Shown here: positions 13,501 to 21,707 of the stretch, in pieces
Layout of the letters: each line of letters starts with the position of its first letter
Position numbering within the stretch: position 1 is the stretch's first letter
Assembly (NCBI RefSeq): GCF_001984175.1
Contig: NZ_MTQP01000038.1
Coordinates: 25,776 to 89,775 of the forward strand
Length of the DNA: 64,000 bases
DNA from: Saccharothrix sp. ALI-22-I
GTDB lineage: Bacteria; Actinomycetota; Actinomycetes; Mycobacteriales; Pseudonocardiaceae
Reading direction: 5' to 3'
Notes under the pieces: generated by a model
Databases searched by the model: none
Told to the model about the DNA's origin: nothing
What the model saw: the letters and a program-made list of their open reading frames with translations, nothing else
Position numbers and translations under genes: made by a program

Positions 13501-15101
13501 TCGTGGTCCCTCCCTACCACCACCGCGCGGTGCGCGAAGTCCCCGCGGCGCGCCAGGGAGCAGGCGACGTCGGCCGGGGTCGCATCGGCGTTCTCCGCCA
13601 CGTGGTGCCGCAGGCGCCCGGCCTGCTGTCGTAGCGCCGCTGCGCTCTTCGCGGAGATCGGCCACGCCACCGCGGCCGGTGCGACCACGGGCTCGTCCCG
13701 GTCCTCCGCAGCAGTCGGCCCGGGTTCCTCCAGCAGCACGTGGGCGTTGGTGCCCCCGACCCCGAACGCGGACACTCCGGCCCGGCGCGGTGACCCGGTG
13801 CGTTCCCACGGTCGAGCTTCGGTGAGCAACCGCACCGCGCCCGCCGACCAGTCGACGTTGCCGCTGGGCGCGGTCACGTGCAGCGTCCTGGGCATCCGCC
13901 CGTAGCGCATGGCCATGAGCACCTTGATGACCCCGGCGACTCCGGCCGCGGCCTGCGTGTGGCCGATGTTCGACTTGACCGACCCCAGCCACAGCGGGTG
14001 GTCCGCGGACCGGTTTCTCCCGTAGGTCGCTTGCAGCGCCTGCGCCTCGATCGGATCGCCCAAGACCGTGCCGGTGCCGTGCGCCTCCATCAGGTCGACC
14101 TCGTCGGCGGACACCTGGGCGTCGTGAAGGGCGGCACGGATCACTTGCTGCTGCGCCGGGCCGTTCGGCGCGGTGAGCCCGTTGCTGGCGCCGTCCTGGT
14201 TCACGGCGGAGCCCCGCACTACGCCCCTGATCGGGTGGCCGAGGCGGCGCGCGTCGGAAAGCCGTTCAAGCAGCAGCACGCCGACCCCTTCGGCGAAACC
14301 CGTCCCGTCGGCGCTCGCGGAGAACGCCTTGCACCGGCCGTCCGGTGACAATCCGCGTTGCCTGCTGAACTCGACGAAGACGCCGGGGTTCGCGATGACC
14401 GTGACGCCGCCCGCGAAGGCGAGGGAGCACTCCCGGTGTCGCAGAGCCCGAATCGCCAGGTGCAGCGCCACGAGCGAGGAGGAGCAGCCCGTGTCGATGG
14501 TCAGCGCCGGGCCCTCCAGGCCGAACGTGTACGAAACGCGACCGGAGAGCACACTGCCGGTGTTCCCTGTGGCGAGGTAGCCCGCCACCTCCTCGGGCGC
14601 GCGCCACATCCGCGGCCCGTAGTCCTGGGTCATCGCGCCGACGAACACCCCGGTCGCGCTGCCGGACAGCTCGCACGGGCGGATGCCAGCCCGCTCGACC
14701 GCCTCCCAGGAGGTCTCCAGCAGCAGTCGTTGCTGGGGGTCCATGCCGAGCGCTTCGCGCGGCGCGATGTCGAAGAACGCGGCGTCGAACCCGTCCGCTC
14801 CGTCGAGGAACCCGCCGTGGCGGGTGTAGGACTTCCCGGTCACGCCGGGGTCGGGGTCGATCAGCCCGTCCAGGTCCCAGCCGCGGTCGCGGGGGAATTC
14901 GGAGATCGCGTCGGTCTCCTGTGCGACCAGCCGCCACAGGTCTTCCGGGGTCGCGACCGCTCCGGGGAAGCGACAGGCGATCCCGATGACCGCGATGGGC
15001 TCGCTCTCGTGCTCCTCCACCTCGTCCAGGCGCCGGCGGAGTTCACGGGCATCCGCGGTCACGCGCTTGAGGTAGGCCCGCAGCCGGTCCTCGTTCCCCA
15101 T
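1533..15101 (-). CDS. Modular type I PKS (PKS C), three modules (modules 5-7), 4522 aa
   Basis: Adds three extender units to a polyketide on ACP-bound thioesters in the cytosol. Module 5: KS (Cys ~205, written DTGCSSS), AT (GHSQG ~653, YASH ~755, methylmalonyl type), KR-like domain (~1130-1310) and ACP (Ser ~1444 in GITSL). This KR has lost its catalytic Tyr (Asp at ~1286) and Lys (Arg), so a ketone should remain. Module 6: KS (~1510; Cys ~1671), AT (GHSQG ~2122, YASH ~2224, methylmalonyl), active KR (Tyr ~2797, Trp at the A-type position) and ACP (Ser ~2963). Module 7: KS (Cys ~3200), AT (GHSVG ~3647, HAFH ~3745, malonyl), active B-type-like KR (Tyr ~4253) and ACP (Ser ~4399), then a C-terminal docking tail. 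I chose the ATG at 15101 over an in-frame TTG at 15116 because GAAAGG sits 7-8 nt before the ATG and the protein then begins MGNEDRLRAYLKRV, a standard docking helix. Confidence 0.96.
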   Translation of the reverse strand: MGNEDRLRAYLKRVTADARELRRRLDEVEEHESEPIAVIGIACRFPGAVATPEDLWRLVAQETDAISEFPRDRGWDLDGLIDPDPGVTGKSYTRHGGFLDGADGFDAAFFDIAPREALGMDPQQRLLLETSWEAVERAGIRPCELSGSATGVFVGAMTQDYGPRMWRAPEEVAGYLATGNTGSVLSGRVSYTFGLEGPALTIDTGCSSSLVALHLAIRALRHRECSLAFAGGVTVIANPGVFVEFSRQRGLSPDGRCKAFSASADGTGFAEGVGVLLLERLSDARRLGHPIRGVVRGSAVNQDGASNGLTAPNGPAQQQVIRAALHDAQVSADEVDLMEAHGTGTVLGDPIEAQALQATYGRNRSADHPLWLGSVKSNIGHTQAAAGVAGVIKVLMAMRYGRMPRTLHVTAPSGNVDWSAGAVRLLTEARPWERTGSPRRAGVSAFGVGGTNAHVLLEEPGPTAAEDRDEPVVAPAAVAWPISAKSAAALRQQAGRLRHHVAENADATPADVACSLARRGDFAHRAVVVGRDHEELDRGLSVLNGGGLSDRVVRGIAVPGRKVAFVFPGQGSQWPGMARELLATAPPFADSVRDCASALESHVDWSPLDVLSGAPGAPSLERVDVVQPALFTVMVSLARLWRSHGVEPDAVVGHSQGEIAAAYIAGALSLEDAAKVVALRSRALAELAGAGGMAAVSLPATRLAGLLERWSGRLSIAAANGPTATVVAGDPDALEQLLHRLAEDGVRCGRLPVDYASHSPQVERIRSELLRLTADVRAAAAGVPIYSAVTGDVLDLGALTPEYWYRNLRSTVRFDDVVRKLLDAEHRALVEVSPHPVLTAAIEETAEDHGVDDAVVVETLRRDDGGLSRFLLSVSRAQVHGVPVDWDAALNGARARRVDLPTYPFQHERYWLTDGTPEERPEPDPADSRYRITWKEVGTGSQRLFGTWLVVRTSAADAREWADEAEGALRANGADVTALVLDGARTDRTELSAVLANKFRDERPAGILSLLSFARDPHPGHPALSTGTALTLTLVQALADVDARVPLWVATSGAVAVHDSETIGDPEDARLWGLGIVAALEHHEWWGGLVDLPRTAERIPPELWAAVLAAPGGEDQVALRPSGLFARRLVRDDAVRRSWSSGRPGGVLITGGAGAAGAEVARWFAAQGAEHLVLTCDRDGEVADLVAELTARGPQVTVVTRDSADRAGFAEQVVRFRATTPVRTVVHAATHTCLTPLVGLALDDFAEAVAHRTQEAAELDALFPDADDFVVFSSVTGVWGAKDHAADAAANAHLDALAERRRHRGLAGSSVAWGVWADAAGTAGRAVSRQGLPALSTRSVHAALDRIFPRLNASTTVADIRWERFLPVFTTFRRCRLFDEIPETHQPDCAAEDPGSSSLFAEISRLPSADRERKLLDFVVAQVAEVLGYASAASVRSESTFKELGITSLTAVDLRNRIREAGGLGLPVTLVFDHPTPAALAAHLAAAQTGTATEPASPDRADPDEPIAIVGMACRFPGGVASPEDLWRLVSEGVDAISPAPSDRGWDLRGLRFPDGAQGYAGGFLPDVDGFDAAFFGISPREAVAMDPQQRLLLEVSWEAVERAGIDPAALRGSRTGVFIGTNGQDYVNLVVNEESKGDGFLATGNAASVMSGRLSYTYGLEGPSLTLDTACSSSLSALHLACQALRQDECRLAFAGGVTVMATPESLSEFSRQGVLAPDGRCKAFSANADGAGFAEGVGLVLLERLSDARRNGREVLAVVRGSAVNQDGASNGLTAPNGPSQQRVIQAALASGGLSPADIDAVEGHGTGTVLGDLVEVQALMAAYGRNRAEEQPLWLGSLKSNIGHTQAAAGIAGVIKSVMSMRHGTVPRTLHVAQPLTTVDWSAGRMRLAAEPVPWPETGRPRRAAVSSFGMSGTNAHVVIEHIPHDVNASDRCEDEPRALPWPISAHGDDALHAQAARLREHVEAHPELTTADVGWSLATRRGTLERRAVVIARGRDEFIGALAKVDEAGGQSANVVRGGAPTTGKVVFVFPGQGTQWPRMARELMRDSAVFARGIRACEQALERHVDWSLTAVLDGEPGAAPLDRVDVVQPVLFSVMVSLAEMWRSHGVHPAAVVGHSQGEVAAACVAGALSLEDAAKVIALRSRALREVVGRGAMASIALPPDQVRTVAAGQGEGISIAAVNSPRSTVVAGDSAAVDRLLAQLARDGVRTHRVQVDYASHSPQVEPVRANLEAVLAGIRPAASGTSFYSTVEGRPIATGELDAGYWYRNLRSEVRFDRTVRRLLDDGFDVFLEVSPHPVLVTGIQETVEDVQADNVVVLGSLRRDEGTGRRFLRSVAEAHVHGVAVDWEPAFAGMDPRPAPLPTYAFQRRRFWVKPDSPPTHRDAAEATFWNAVEREDLEAVAETLGVDPEQRETLNRALPMLSTWRRRRHEQDIIGRWRYRVGWKPVTGPRESRLTGEWLLVRPPGEGIDAWARQVRAHTDEVSELVVHPGEVERTALASELAELRGRHLTGVVSLLALDEQPHDTFPLVRGLTGTAVLVQALGDAGLEVPLWCVTSGAVKVGETDAPVSPAQAGTWGLGLVAALEHPDLWGGLIDMVGPDAMRWLGAVVTGAEDQVAVRVSGLWARRLVSAGRGVPRSWRPRGTVLVTGGTGALGARVARWLAEHGADHLVLASRRGAGAPGAARLRAELERAGAQVTLAACDVGDRAALSDLLNELRERDSRLRAVVHTAGSLRIAPLSETTVADFARVASAKVGGAMLLDELLRGEDLDAFVLFSSNAGVWGGGGQGAYAAANAYLDALALRRRAHGETATSVSWGLWAGGGMGGEEADEELLRRGVVAMEPQRALAALHHAIEQDDDHVAIADIDWDRFVPAYTSGGRRPLISDLPGARRLLAAPTTTGTARSRALVEELSDRSAAGQRGVLVELVRTIAAAVLGHDDVDGIAHTRPFRDLGVDSLRAVELRDRLSSATGLRLATTLVFDHPTPAALAEHLRHALLGSEGERHRGAEQRRTARCDDSGDPLAIVAMACRFPGGIASPEDLWRVVESGADVIGAFPRDRGWDLAGLHASDPDRPGTCYVREGGFLHDAGMFDPELFGISPREARSMDPQQRLLLETAWEAFERAGLDPTALRGSRTAVFVGATYQDYGSVVRRDRESKEGHLLTGNSSSVMSGRVAYTFGLVGPAITVDTACSSSLVALHLAGDALRRGECSLALVGSAAVMATPAAFVEFSRQRGLAPDGRCKSFADTADGTAWSEGAGAILLERLSDARRNGHPVLAIVRGTAVNQDGASNGLTAPSGLAQQDVIRAALANAGLAPAEVDAVEGHGTGTPLGDPIEAQAVLATYGRQRPADQPLWLGSLKSNIGHAQAAAGIAGMVKTVMALRHALLPRSIHLGEPTRQVDWSAGHVRLVTDSRPWPQTGRPRRAGVSSFGISGTNAHVILEQAPDEDPRPREDRSNRSVLPWLLSAKTPRALRAQGARLLSFVEGNPDLDLADVGLSLASSRAGLEHRAAVVGTKRDCFLRGLSALVGDESAPEVHEDVVVEGGVAFLFPGQGAEWPGMGRELYAAFPVFATAVDEVVCALDADIAADLREAMFGEARDLLERTVFAQAALFAVEVGSFRLLESWGVVPDFVLGHSVGELAAAHVSGALSLTDAARLVSARGRLMQARLPAGAMVALRATPDDVLPLLDERVSLAAVNGPSSVVISGDEDAVAELVDRCTARGWRHRRLSTAHAFHSPHVDLMEDDFEEVASDLSVAEPAIPLVSGTTGEPVGVRELRRPGHWCRQARDTVRFYDGVRWLSAQGVRTFMELGPDSVLSAMGAECVEDRTRSAFIPIMRSGRDAEHTTARAVAQLHNRGVGVDWRAVFRGTGAREADLPTYAFQRQPYWAGVPVEREAREAEEPGGELYRCDWVPISDNGVVEPSSWAFVGSCPEGWATAVGGTDYPDRTSLCRAVDTGTDVPQFVVVGVAAATEDDRAEGAHSAAHEVLELVQWWLGDSRWDSSRLVVVTDGATGTGLAHAPVWGLVRSAQAEHPDRFVLVDRDSGTTAPEGLFRAVASGEKEVVVRGEEVVVPSWIPVAPPVSPASTDLSGGTVLVTGGTGVLGSCVARFLVERWGVGSLVLASRRGPDAPGASDLVVALESSGARVRVVSCDVGSREEVADLVASVPSGWPLRGVVHAAGTTEDGVISGAGPDVVPRVFRAKVTGAWWLHQATAELDLAFFVFFSSAAGVLGSGGQGIYAGANAFLDGLARFRRYRGLPGQSLAWGLWEQRSGLTERLSRVDDERLARSGVLPLSTEEGLRLFDAARAIDEPVLMPIRTNAGLSAERADIGAAGSGDLARRLASQTPDQRYHTLLRLVGAEVATVLALPTAEAVDPQQAFADLGFDSMMAVELRNRLSATTGVRLRATVVFDHPTAGDLAAHLRSELEPDAARPAAHTAVLGRLDQLETALSELTPDDDGHTAITARLKRLLTVWTGTGKQPAGGSPQLDSATDDEVFTLLGRDFGIS

Positions 15102-15151
15102 TCGATGGCCTTTCAACTACTCAGCAGGAACGCGTGGTCGATCACCAGGCG

Positions 15152-18100
15152 CTAGGACATGCCGAACTCGCGGTCGATGAGGTCGAAGATCTCCGCATCG
15201 GTGCTGGAGTCGAGGTCCGCCGGCTCGGGGTCCTCTCCGGTCCGGTCCCACTTCCGGAGCAGCGCCCGCAACCGGGACAGGACGTCCGCGCGGACCCGGT
15301 CGTCCGCGGCCCGCGCGAGCGCTTCTTCCAACCTGTCGACCTCCGCGGGTAGGCCGTCGTCGTCCTCTCGCAGGCGCTCGGCGAGCAGTCCGGCGAGCGC
15401 GACGGGCGTGGGGTGGTCGAAGACGAGGCTGGGCGGCAACCGCAGGCCGGTGGCCGCCACCAGGCGGTTGCGCAGTTCGACCCCGGTGAGGGAGTCGAAG
15501 CCGAGGTTCTTGAACGGCTGCTCGCCGGGCACCTCCCGGGCCGAGCGGTGCCCGAGCACGCCGGCCGCTTCCATGCGGACCAGCCGGAGCAACGCGCGGT
15601 CGCGTTCCGGTCCGTGGAGCGCGGTCATCTGCCGACGCCAGTCGGCCGCGCCGGCTGTCCCGGCTTCGCCGGAGGCCCGCGCGCGGAGGATCCCCTGGGT
15701 TTCGGGCACCTCCTCCACCAGGCGCGCCACGCGTTCCGCGGTCACCGACTCCAGGAACCGGTTCCAGTCGACGGCGGCGACGATCTCGTGGGCGGCAGTG
15801 GTGGCCCGGCGCAGCGCGGACACCGCCTGCGTCGGTGGCATCGCGATCAGGCCCGCACGCCGCAGCCGTTCACCCGCCGCACCGCCGGAGAACCCGTCGC
15901 CGTCCCAAACGCCCCAGGCCACCGAGGTCGCCACCAGCCGTTCGGCCCGACGTCGTTCCGCCAAGGCGTCCAGGGCGGCGTTGGCCGCGGAGTAGGCGCC
16001 TTGCCCGGGAGCGCCGAGCACGCCCGCCAGCGAGGAGAACAGCACGAAAGCCGACAGGTTCCGGTCGCGGGTGAGCTCGTGCAGGTTCCATGCGCCACCC
16101 ACCTTCGCCCGCAGGACGGCTGCCAGGTGGTGCGGCGTCACCGCCTCGATGCGGGTTTCGTCGGCAACGCCCGCGGTGTGCACGATCCCGTTCAGCGGCG
16201 GGTCAACCGGCAGCGCGTCGAGGAGAGCGGCCAGTTCGGCACGGTCCCCCACATCGCAGGCGGCCACCGTCACCCGGGCACCCGAGCCCTCCAGCTCCGC
16301 GCGCAGCCGCGCCGCTCCGGGGGCATCCCCGCCCCGACGGCTCACCAGCACCAGGTGTTCGACGCCCTGCTCCACCAACCACCGCGCCACGCGCGATCCG
16401 AGCGCGCCGGTACCGCCGGTCACCAGCACGGTGTCGCGCGGCTCCCAACCCCGAGCGGCACCACCACCGGCACGCACCAACCGCCGCGCCCACAGACCCG
16501 ACGGACGGGCGGCGACCTGGTCGTCGCCGCACTCCACCACCGCGCCGAGAGCGGCGCTCAGGTCCACATCGCCCGCCACGTCGACGACGCCGCCCCACCG
16601 GCCCGGGTGTTCCGCAGCCACTACCGCGCCCAGACCCCAGATCTGCGCCTGCACCGCACTGACCGGGGTGTCCTCGGCACCGGCGCGCACCGCACCCGAC
16701 GTCACGCACCACAGCGGAGCGCTCAGACCCACGTCGCCCAGCGCCTGCACCAAGGCCACGGTCCCGGCCAACCCGCGCGACACGTCGGGAAACACGAGGT
16801 TCGGCCCCTCGTCCAACGCCAACAACGACACGACACCGGACAACTGCGACGCGGAACCGGCGATCGACCGCTCGACGCACGCCGCGAGGTATTCGCGCGT
16901 GGCGGTGCGGACGTCCACCTCGCACCGGACGACATCCGCACCGGAGAGGCCCTCTAGGCACCGCGCCACGCGATCGTCTTCGGAGTCCGCCGGGGCGACC
17001 ACCAGCCACCGGCCCCGCAGCCAGCCGCGCCCGGGTCCGGCGATCCGCTTCCAGGAGACGCGATACCGCCAGTCGTCCACGGTCGTCCCGGCGCGCTCAC
17101 ACCGCCGCCAGGACGCGAGCGCTGGGACCACCTCCCGCAGCGAGTCCGCCGCACCACCGTCCACGCCGACGAGGTCCCGGAGGTGGTCGATGTCACCACG
17201 CTCGACCGCCGTCCAGAACTCGTTCTCGCGCTCAGACTCCGGGCGGTCCGGTGGGGGTGCCGGATCGAGCCAGTAGCGCTGCCGCTGGAACGGGTACGTG
17301 GGGAGTTCCACCGCCCGCACGCCGTTCCCGGCGAACACCGCGGTCCAGTCGACCCCGGCACCGCGCGTGTGCGCCTCCGCGAGAGAGGCCAGGAAGCGTT
17401 CCGCCCCACCGTCCGCACGGCGCAACGTGCCCACCGCGACACAGTCGTCGACTCCGGCGTCGTCGGCGATGTCCGTGATCGCGGTGGTGAGCACGGGGTG
17501 CGGGCTCGTCTCGACGAACACGCGGTGCCCGGCGTCGAGGACCCACCGCACGGCACCGGCGAAGTCCACCGCGGACCGCAGGTTCCGATACCAGTACTCG
17601 CCGTCGAACGTGCAGGTGTCGAGCGGTCCGCCGATGACACTGGAGTAGAACGGGATCCGGGAGCGTTTCGCCTCGATCCCGGACGCGGCGGCCAGCAGTT
17701 GCCCGCGCACCGGTTCGACACCAGGTGAGTGCGAGGCGTAGTCGACCGGGATCCGGTTACTGCGGACGCCGTCGTTGGCCAGTTGCGCCAGCAGCTCCGC
17801 CACTGCGTCGTCGTCACCGGCGACCACCGTCGTGGCGGGACCGTTCACCGCCGCCACGGACAGCCTTCCGCGCCATCCCGAAATTCTCGCGGCGAGCTCG
17901 TCGCGGGGCACGGCCACCGACGCCATCGCGCCCGAGAGACCGACCAGCGCCCGGCTCCGCAACGCCACCAGGCGGGCGGCGTCGGCAAGCGACAAGGCTC
18001 CCGCGACGTGCGCCGCCGCGATCTCCCCCTGCGAATGACCGACGACCGCGTCCGGTTCCACACCGTGCGCGCGCCACAGCGCCGCCATCGAGACCATGAC

Positions 18101-19990
18101 CGAGAACAACACCGGTTGCACGACGTCCACCCGGTCCAGGCCGGGTGCTCCCGGCCTACCGCGCAGCACTTCGAGCAGCGAGAAGTCGACGTGGGGCGCG
18201 AGGGCGTCCGCACATGCCTCCAACCGGGCCGCGAACACCTCGGACGTGCCGAGCAGCCCGTGTGCCATCCCCACCCACTGCGACCCCTGGCCGGGGAAGA
18301 CGAACACCACACCGCCGCACGGGTTCGCCTGTCCCCGGAACAGGTTGGGCGCGGGCAGGTCGTCGACGAGCGCATCCAACCCTCGCAAGAGCTCTTCCCG
18401 ATTCGCCGAGACCACCACCGCTCGGTGCGGGAAAGTGGTCCGCGTGCTCACCAGGGACCAACCGACGTCAGCGATCCCGAGGTGTCCGTGGCGGCGCACA
18501 TGCTCCCGGAGCTGGTCAGCCCTGGCCCGCAACGCGGTCTCCGTCTTGGCCGACAACACCCAAGGCACGGGACCCGACCACTCCGCACGAGGTGCCTCGA
18601 CGCCATGCTCCCGCGGTGCTTCCTCCAGGATGAGGTGCGCGTTGGTGCCGCTGACACCGAACGACGAGACGGCCGCACGGCGCGGCCGATCCCGCTGCGG
18701 CCACGGCGTGCCTTCGGTGGCCAGTCGGAGCCCGCGCCCCGACCAGTCCACCAGTGGGGTCGGCTCCGCGGCGTGCAGCGTGGGCGGGATGACGCCATGG
18801 CGCATCGCCTGCACCACCTTGATCACGCCGCCGACACCTGCGGCTGCCTGCGAGTGGCCGATGTTCGACTTCAGCGAACCCAACAGCACCGGGTCACCCG
18901 CGTCCCGTTCCGCCCCGTAGACCGCCAGCAGGGCCTCCGCCTCCACGGGGTCGCCCAACGCGGTGCCCGTCCCGTGGCCCTCCACCACGTCCACGTCCGC
19001 AGCGGACAGCCCCGCGTCCTCCAGCGCCGCCCGGATCACCCGTTCCTGGGCGCGTCCGTTCGGTGCGGTCAGCCGGCTGCTCGCACCGTCCTGGTTCACC
19101 GCGCCCCCGCGGACCAGCGCACGCACCGGGTGGCCGTGGCTCCGGGCGTCGGACAACCGCTCCAGCAACAGCACCCCGACTCCCTCGCTCCACGCCGTGC
19201 CGTCGGCGGAAGCGGCGAACGACTTGCAGCGGCCGTCCGCGGCCAGCCCTCCCTGCCTGCTGAACTCGACGAACGCGATCGGGCTGGACATCACCATCGA
19301 CCCGCTCGCCAGCGCCAGCGAGCACTCGCCCCGCCGCAGCGACGCGCACGCCAACTGGATAGCCACCAGCGACGAGGAGCACGCCGAGTCAACGGTGACG
19401 GCCGGACCCTCCAGGCCGAAGAAGTACGCGATCCGCCCGGACGCGATGCTCCCGGAGGTGCCGTTGGCCAGGTAGTCCTCGACGTCCTCTGCGGTCCCCT
19501 CGGCGTGCGACCCGTAGTCCTGGTACATCACGCCGGCGAACACCCCGGTCCGACTCCTCCGCACCGAGGCCGGATCGATCCCGGCGTGTTCGAACGCCTC
19601 CCACGACGTCTCGAGCAGGAGCCGCTGCTGAGGGTCCATCGCCAACGCTTCCCTGGGCGAGATATCGAAGAACGCGGGATCGAACCGATCGACGTCCTCG
19701 ATGAACCCGCCTTCCCGGACACAGGTCGTCCCACGTCGGCCCGGCCGCGGGTCGTAGAGGCCGGCCAGGTCCCACCCGCGGTCGGCAGGGAACTCCGAGA
19801 TCGCGTCGACGCCGGACTCGACGAGTCGCCACAGGTCCTCCGGGGAGCGGACACCACCCGGATACCGGCAGGCCATTCCGACGATCGCCACCGGTTCGTG
19901 CTCCCTGGAGGTGACCTCGTCCAACTGCTGTCTGGTGCGGTGCAGTTCGGTCACCACCCGCTTGAGGTAGTTCCGCAGCTGGTCCTCCAT
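15152..19990 (-). CDS. Modular type I PKS (PKS B), single module (module 4), 1612 aa
   Basis: One complete extension module: N-terminal docking helix ([13 protein letters not shown]), KS (active Cys ~202 in DSACSSS, plus HGTGT and NIGHSQAA), AT (GHSQG ~654 and YASH ~752, methylmalonyl type), KR (~1190-1380; Lys, Ser and Tyr ~1332 present; Pro in GAPGQGAY and no Trp, so B-type-like) and ACP (Ser ~1499 in GFDSLTG). A C-terminal docking tail ends in DREFGMS. Predicted product: an alpha-methyl, beta-hydroxy unit. The ATG overlaps the stop of the flavin epoxidase gene by one base (TGATG), with GGGAG about 7 nt upstream, so translation is probably coupled. The longer in-frame extension upstream lies inside the epoxidase gene and was rejected. 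Confidence 0.96.
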   Translation of the reverse strand: MEDQLRNYLKRVVTELHRTRQQLDEVTSREHEPVAIVGMACRYPGGVRSPEDLWRLVESGVDAISEFPADRGWDLAGLYDPRPGRRGTTCVREGGFIEDVDRFDPAFFDISPREALAMDPQQRLLLETSWEAFEHAGIDPASVRRSRTGVFAGVMYQDYGSHAEGTAEDVEDYLANGTSGSIASGRIAYFFGLEGPAVTVDSACSSSLVAIQLACASLRRGECSLALASGSMVMSSPIAFVEFSRQGGLAADGRCKSFAASADGTAWSEGVGVLLLERLSDARSHGHPVRALVRGGAVNQDGASSRLTAPNGRAQERVIRAALEDAGLSAADVDVVEGHGTGTALGDPVEAEALLAVYGAERDAGDPVLLGSLKSNIGHSQAAAGVGGVIKVVQAMRHGVIPPTLHAAEPTPLVDWSGRGLRLATEGTPWPQRDRPRRAAVSSFGVSGTNAHLILEEAPREHGVEAPRAEWSGPVPWVLSAKTETALRARADQLREHVRRHGHLGIADVGWSLVSTRTTFPHRAVVVSANREELLRGLDALVDDLPAPNLFRGQANPCGGVVFVFPGQGSQWVGMAHGLLGTSEVFAARLEACADALAPHVDFSLLEVLRGRPGAPGLDRVDVVQPVLFSVMVSMAALWRAHGVEPDAVVGHSQGEIAAAHVAGALSLADAARLVALRSRALVGLSGAMASVAVPRDELAARISGWRGRLSVAAVNGPATTVVAGDDDAVAELLAQLANDGVRSNRIPVDYASHSPGVEPVRGQLLAAASGIEAKRSRIPFYSSVIGGPLDTCTFDGEYWYRNLRSAVDFAGAVRWVLDAGHRVFVETSPHPVLTTAITDIADDAGVDDCVAVGTLRRADGGAERFLASLAEAHTRGAGVDWTAVFAGNGVRAVELPTYPFQRQRYWLDPAPPPDRPESERENEFWTAVERGDIDHLRDLVGVDGGAADSLREVVPALASWRRCERAGTTVDDWRYRVSWKRIAGPGRGWLRGRWLVVAPADSEDDRVARCLEGLSGADVVRCEVDVRTATREYLAACVERSIAGSASQLSGVVSLLALDEGPNLVFPDVSRGLAGTVALVQALGDVGLSAPLWCVTSGAVRAGAEDTPVSAVQAQIWGLGAVVAAEHPGRWGGVVDVAGDVDLSAALGAVVECGDDQVAARPSGLWARRLVRAGGGAARGWEPRDTVLVTGGTGALGSRVARWLVEQGVEHLVLVSRRGGDAPGAARLRAELEGSGARVTVAACDVGDRAELAALLDALPVDPPLNGIVHTAGVADETRIEAVTPHHLAAVLRAKVGGAWNLHELTRDRNLSAFVLFSSLAGVLGAPGQGAYSAANAALDALAERRRAERLVATSVAWGVWDGDGFSGGAAGERLRRAGLIAMPPTQAVSALRRATTAAHEIVAAVDWNRFLESVTAERVARLVEEVPETQGILRARASGEAGTAGAADWRRQMTALHGPERDRALLRLVRMEAAGVLGHRSAREVPGEQPFKNLGFDSLTGVELRNRLVAATGLRLPPSLVFDHPTPVALAGLLAERLREDDDGLPAEVDRLEEALARAADDRVRADVLSRLRALLRKWDRTGEDPEPADLDSSTDAEIFDLIDREFGMS

Positions 19991-21390
19991 CACCCGACTC
20001 CCAGGAAGGGGTGGGCGGACAACTCCTCCGGGGTGAACGGTGGAGCACTGTCCGGCTCCGGCCGCGGACACCCGCGCACCAGCGCCCAGAGCACCTCGGG
20101 CTTGGCCAGCCCGGCGACGGAGCCTGACAACGCGAAGATGTCCGCCACCGCCTGAGCCGTGGGTTCGTGGGACACCGCCGTCGCCATCAGTCGCCGGGAC
20201 ATTCGGAGACGCAGCAGCGCGATCCTGGTGAGCCCGTCCGCCGACACCCCGGGGTAGAGCCGGTCCTGGTCGGTCGCGGCAGCCCAGGCCGGCCGCACTG
20301 TGCGGGCCAGCAGCCGCTGCGCACGGCGGCAGGCCCCTGGGCGCAGACCGTGTCGGTCCAGCGTCGACCGCAGTGCCAGGGCGCCTTTCGCGGCGATCGA
20401 CATCCCGTGCGCGTAGGCCGGGTTAAACGCTCCCAGTGCGTCGCCGACGACCAGGAATCCCTCGGGCCACACCGGCATACGCTCGTAGTAACGGCGCCGG
20501 TTCACCGTGGACCGCGACCGGTAGATGGGCCCGTGCGGCTCGGCCGCGTCCATCAGGTCCGCCACGACAGGGTCCGCCACGCTGCGCGCGAATCGCGCGA
20601 ACCCGGCTTCGTCCGCCGGCGGCTCGGCCCCGCGGGTCCCGGCGAGCGTGATCAGCCAACGACCACCTTCGATGGGCACCAGGACGGTCGACCGGCTCGG
20701 CTCGCCCGACCACGGGTCCAACGCGACGGTGACCGCCGGGAACCCGGCCCGTGCCGAGGCGGGAGCCGTGAAGATCCGCGAGGAGTACATCAACCCGCAG
20801 TCGATCACCTTCTCCGCCGGTGCGGGCGCGCCGAGAGCGGCCAACCAGTCCAGGGCACCCGATCCGCGCCCGGTGGCGTCCACGACGAGATCGGCCCGCA
20901 CACCGCCGGTCGCACCGCTCTGCCGGTTCCGAACCAGGACCCCGGTCACCCTTGTGGCGTCACCGATCAGCCCCGTCACCTCGGTGGCGTCGAGGAGGTC
21001 GACGCGCGGCTCGTCCAGCACCCGACGCCGGACGTGCCGATCGACGAAGCCACGGCTGCACGTGATCGCGAACTGCCGCTCGGGGAACCGCTGCTGCCAA
21101 CCCGCGGGCGTGAACGTCACGAAGTCGTTGGGGAAACCGAGCCGGTGTGCGCCCGCGTCTATCAGTGACCGGATCGTCCCTGGGAGCACGGAGTCCAGTG
21201 CGCGTGCTCCACCGGCCAGCAGGAAGTGTGCGTGGCGGTGCTGCGGAAGGCCCGCCCGCGCCACCGGGTCTTCACCCAAGGCATCCCGTTCCAGGACCGT
21301 GACCCGGTCCACGTACTTGGTCAGCACCTTTGCGGCGAGCATCCCCGCCAACCCGCACCCCAGCACGACGGCACGCGTCGATCGCTGCAT
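19990..21390 (-). CDS. FAD-dependent polyketide epoxidase, MonCI/LasC-like (466 aa)
   Basis: Flavoprotein monooxygenase of the group that epoxidises alkenes in polyether biosynthesis (MonCI, LasC and relatives), judged by recalled similarity along the whole length. Visible marks: the FAD-binding [11 protein letters not shown] at residues 11-21, a HAHFLL motif near 52, VVDATGRGS near 185, and the second flavin motif [16 protein letters not shown] near 330. There is no signal peptide. Known role of the family: epoxidation of a carbon-carbon double bond in a nascent or released polyketide, using FAD, NAD(P)H and O2. A likely substrate bond here is the alkene made by module 3, or one made by modules outside the window (inference). 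The gene sits between PKS A and PKS B and is coupled to PKS B by TGATG. No MonB-type epoxide hydrolase is in the window, so an epoxide, a spontaneous ring closure or a distant cyclase are all possible. Other flavin hydroxylations cannot be excluded. Confidence 0.82.
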   Translation of the reverse strand: MQRSTRAVVLGCGLAGMLAAKVLTKYVDRVTVLERDALGEDPVARAGLPQHRHAHFLLAGGARALDSVLPGTIRSLIDAGAHRLGFPNDFVTFTPAGWQQRFPERQFAITCSRGFVDRHVRRRVLDEPRVDLLDATEVTGLIGDATRVTGVLVRNRQSGATGGVRADLVVDATGRGSGALDWLAALGAPAPAEKVIDCGLMYSSRIFTAPASARAGFPAVTVALDPWSGEPSRSTVLVPIEGGRWLITLAGTRGAEPPADEAGFARFARSVADPVVADLMDAAEPHGPIYRSRSTVNRRRYYERMPVWPEGFLVVGDALGAFNPAYAHGMSIAAKGALALRSTLDRHGLRPGACRRAQRLLARTVRPAWAAATDQDRLYPGVSADGLTRIALLRLRMSRRLMATAVSHEPTAQAVADIFALSGSVAGLAKPEVLWALVRGCPRPEPDSAPPFTPEELSAHPFLGVG

Positions 21391-21707
21391 CACGAAACAC
21401 CCTTCTCGGAAACGGAGCCCTGCTCCGGCCTGGCGGTGGTGCCGGGGGGAGTGACGGATTTCTCCGACCCGGTCGCGATCGGCTCCGGTGTCCGGTACCG
21501 GGCGCGTTCCGTTGCGGTGCGCCGAGCCCGTTCGCGACGGGTCGAGCGGTTTTCGAACCTGCCGCCACTCCTGCGTCGCACCACTCTCGCCGTGGCACCG
21601 TGCTCGGCCGTGCCGCCGAGGAGGACCCGCCGGATCATCGCCCACCGCGCCCCAGCCGCCCGTGTACCCGGTCTTCCTCGCGCAGGAGCCGGCTCGGTGG
21701 CGATCAC
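21390..21707 (-). CDS. Possible small gene of unknown function coupled to PKS A and the epoxidase (105 aa)
   Basis: I do not recognise this product. It fills the only sizeable gap between the PKS and epoxidase genes (21391-21703). Its GTG start overlaps the PKS A stop (GTGA) and its own stop overlaps the epoxidase start (TGATG), so it bridges the two genes exactly. An AAGGAG lies 11 nt before the GTG, although those bases also encode the end of PKS A. Against it: the protein is very rich in Arg, Thr, Ala and Pro, shows no domain, membrane segment or signal peptide, and third-position GC is lower than in the neighbouring genes, with two AGA codons. It may be a real coupled gene, a remnant, or a leader that only carries ribosomes to the epoxidase start. 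Confidence 0.4.
   Translation of the reverse strand: MIATEPAPARGRPGTRAAGARWAMIRRVLLGGTAEHGATARVVRRRSGGRFENRSTRRERARRTATERARYRTPEPIATGSEKSVTPPGTTARPEQGSVSEKGVS

Noticed and set aside
9195..13634. Long plus-strand open frame (1479 codons) opposite PKS C, and similar ones at 9-1589, 1677-3878 and 17729-20155
   Set aside because: They lie antisense to well-supported PKS modules, have no recognisable domain, and are rich in Arg, Gly and Pro as expected from high-GC shadow frames.
14460..14520. Inactive KS in module 5 because the motif reads DTGCSSS
   Set aside because: The catalytic Cys and both His motifs are present; only the residue before Cys changes from Ala to Gly.
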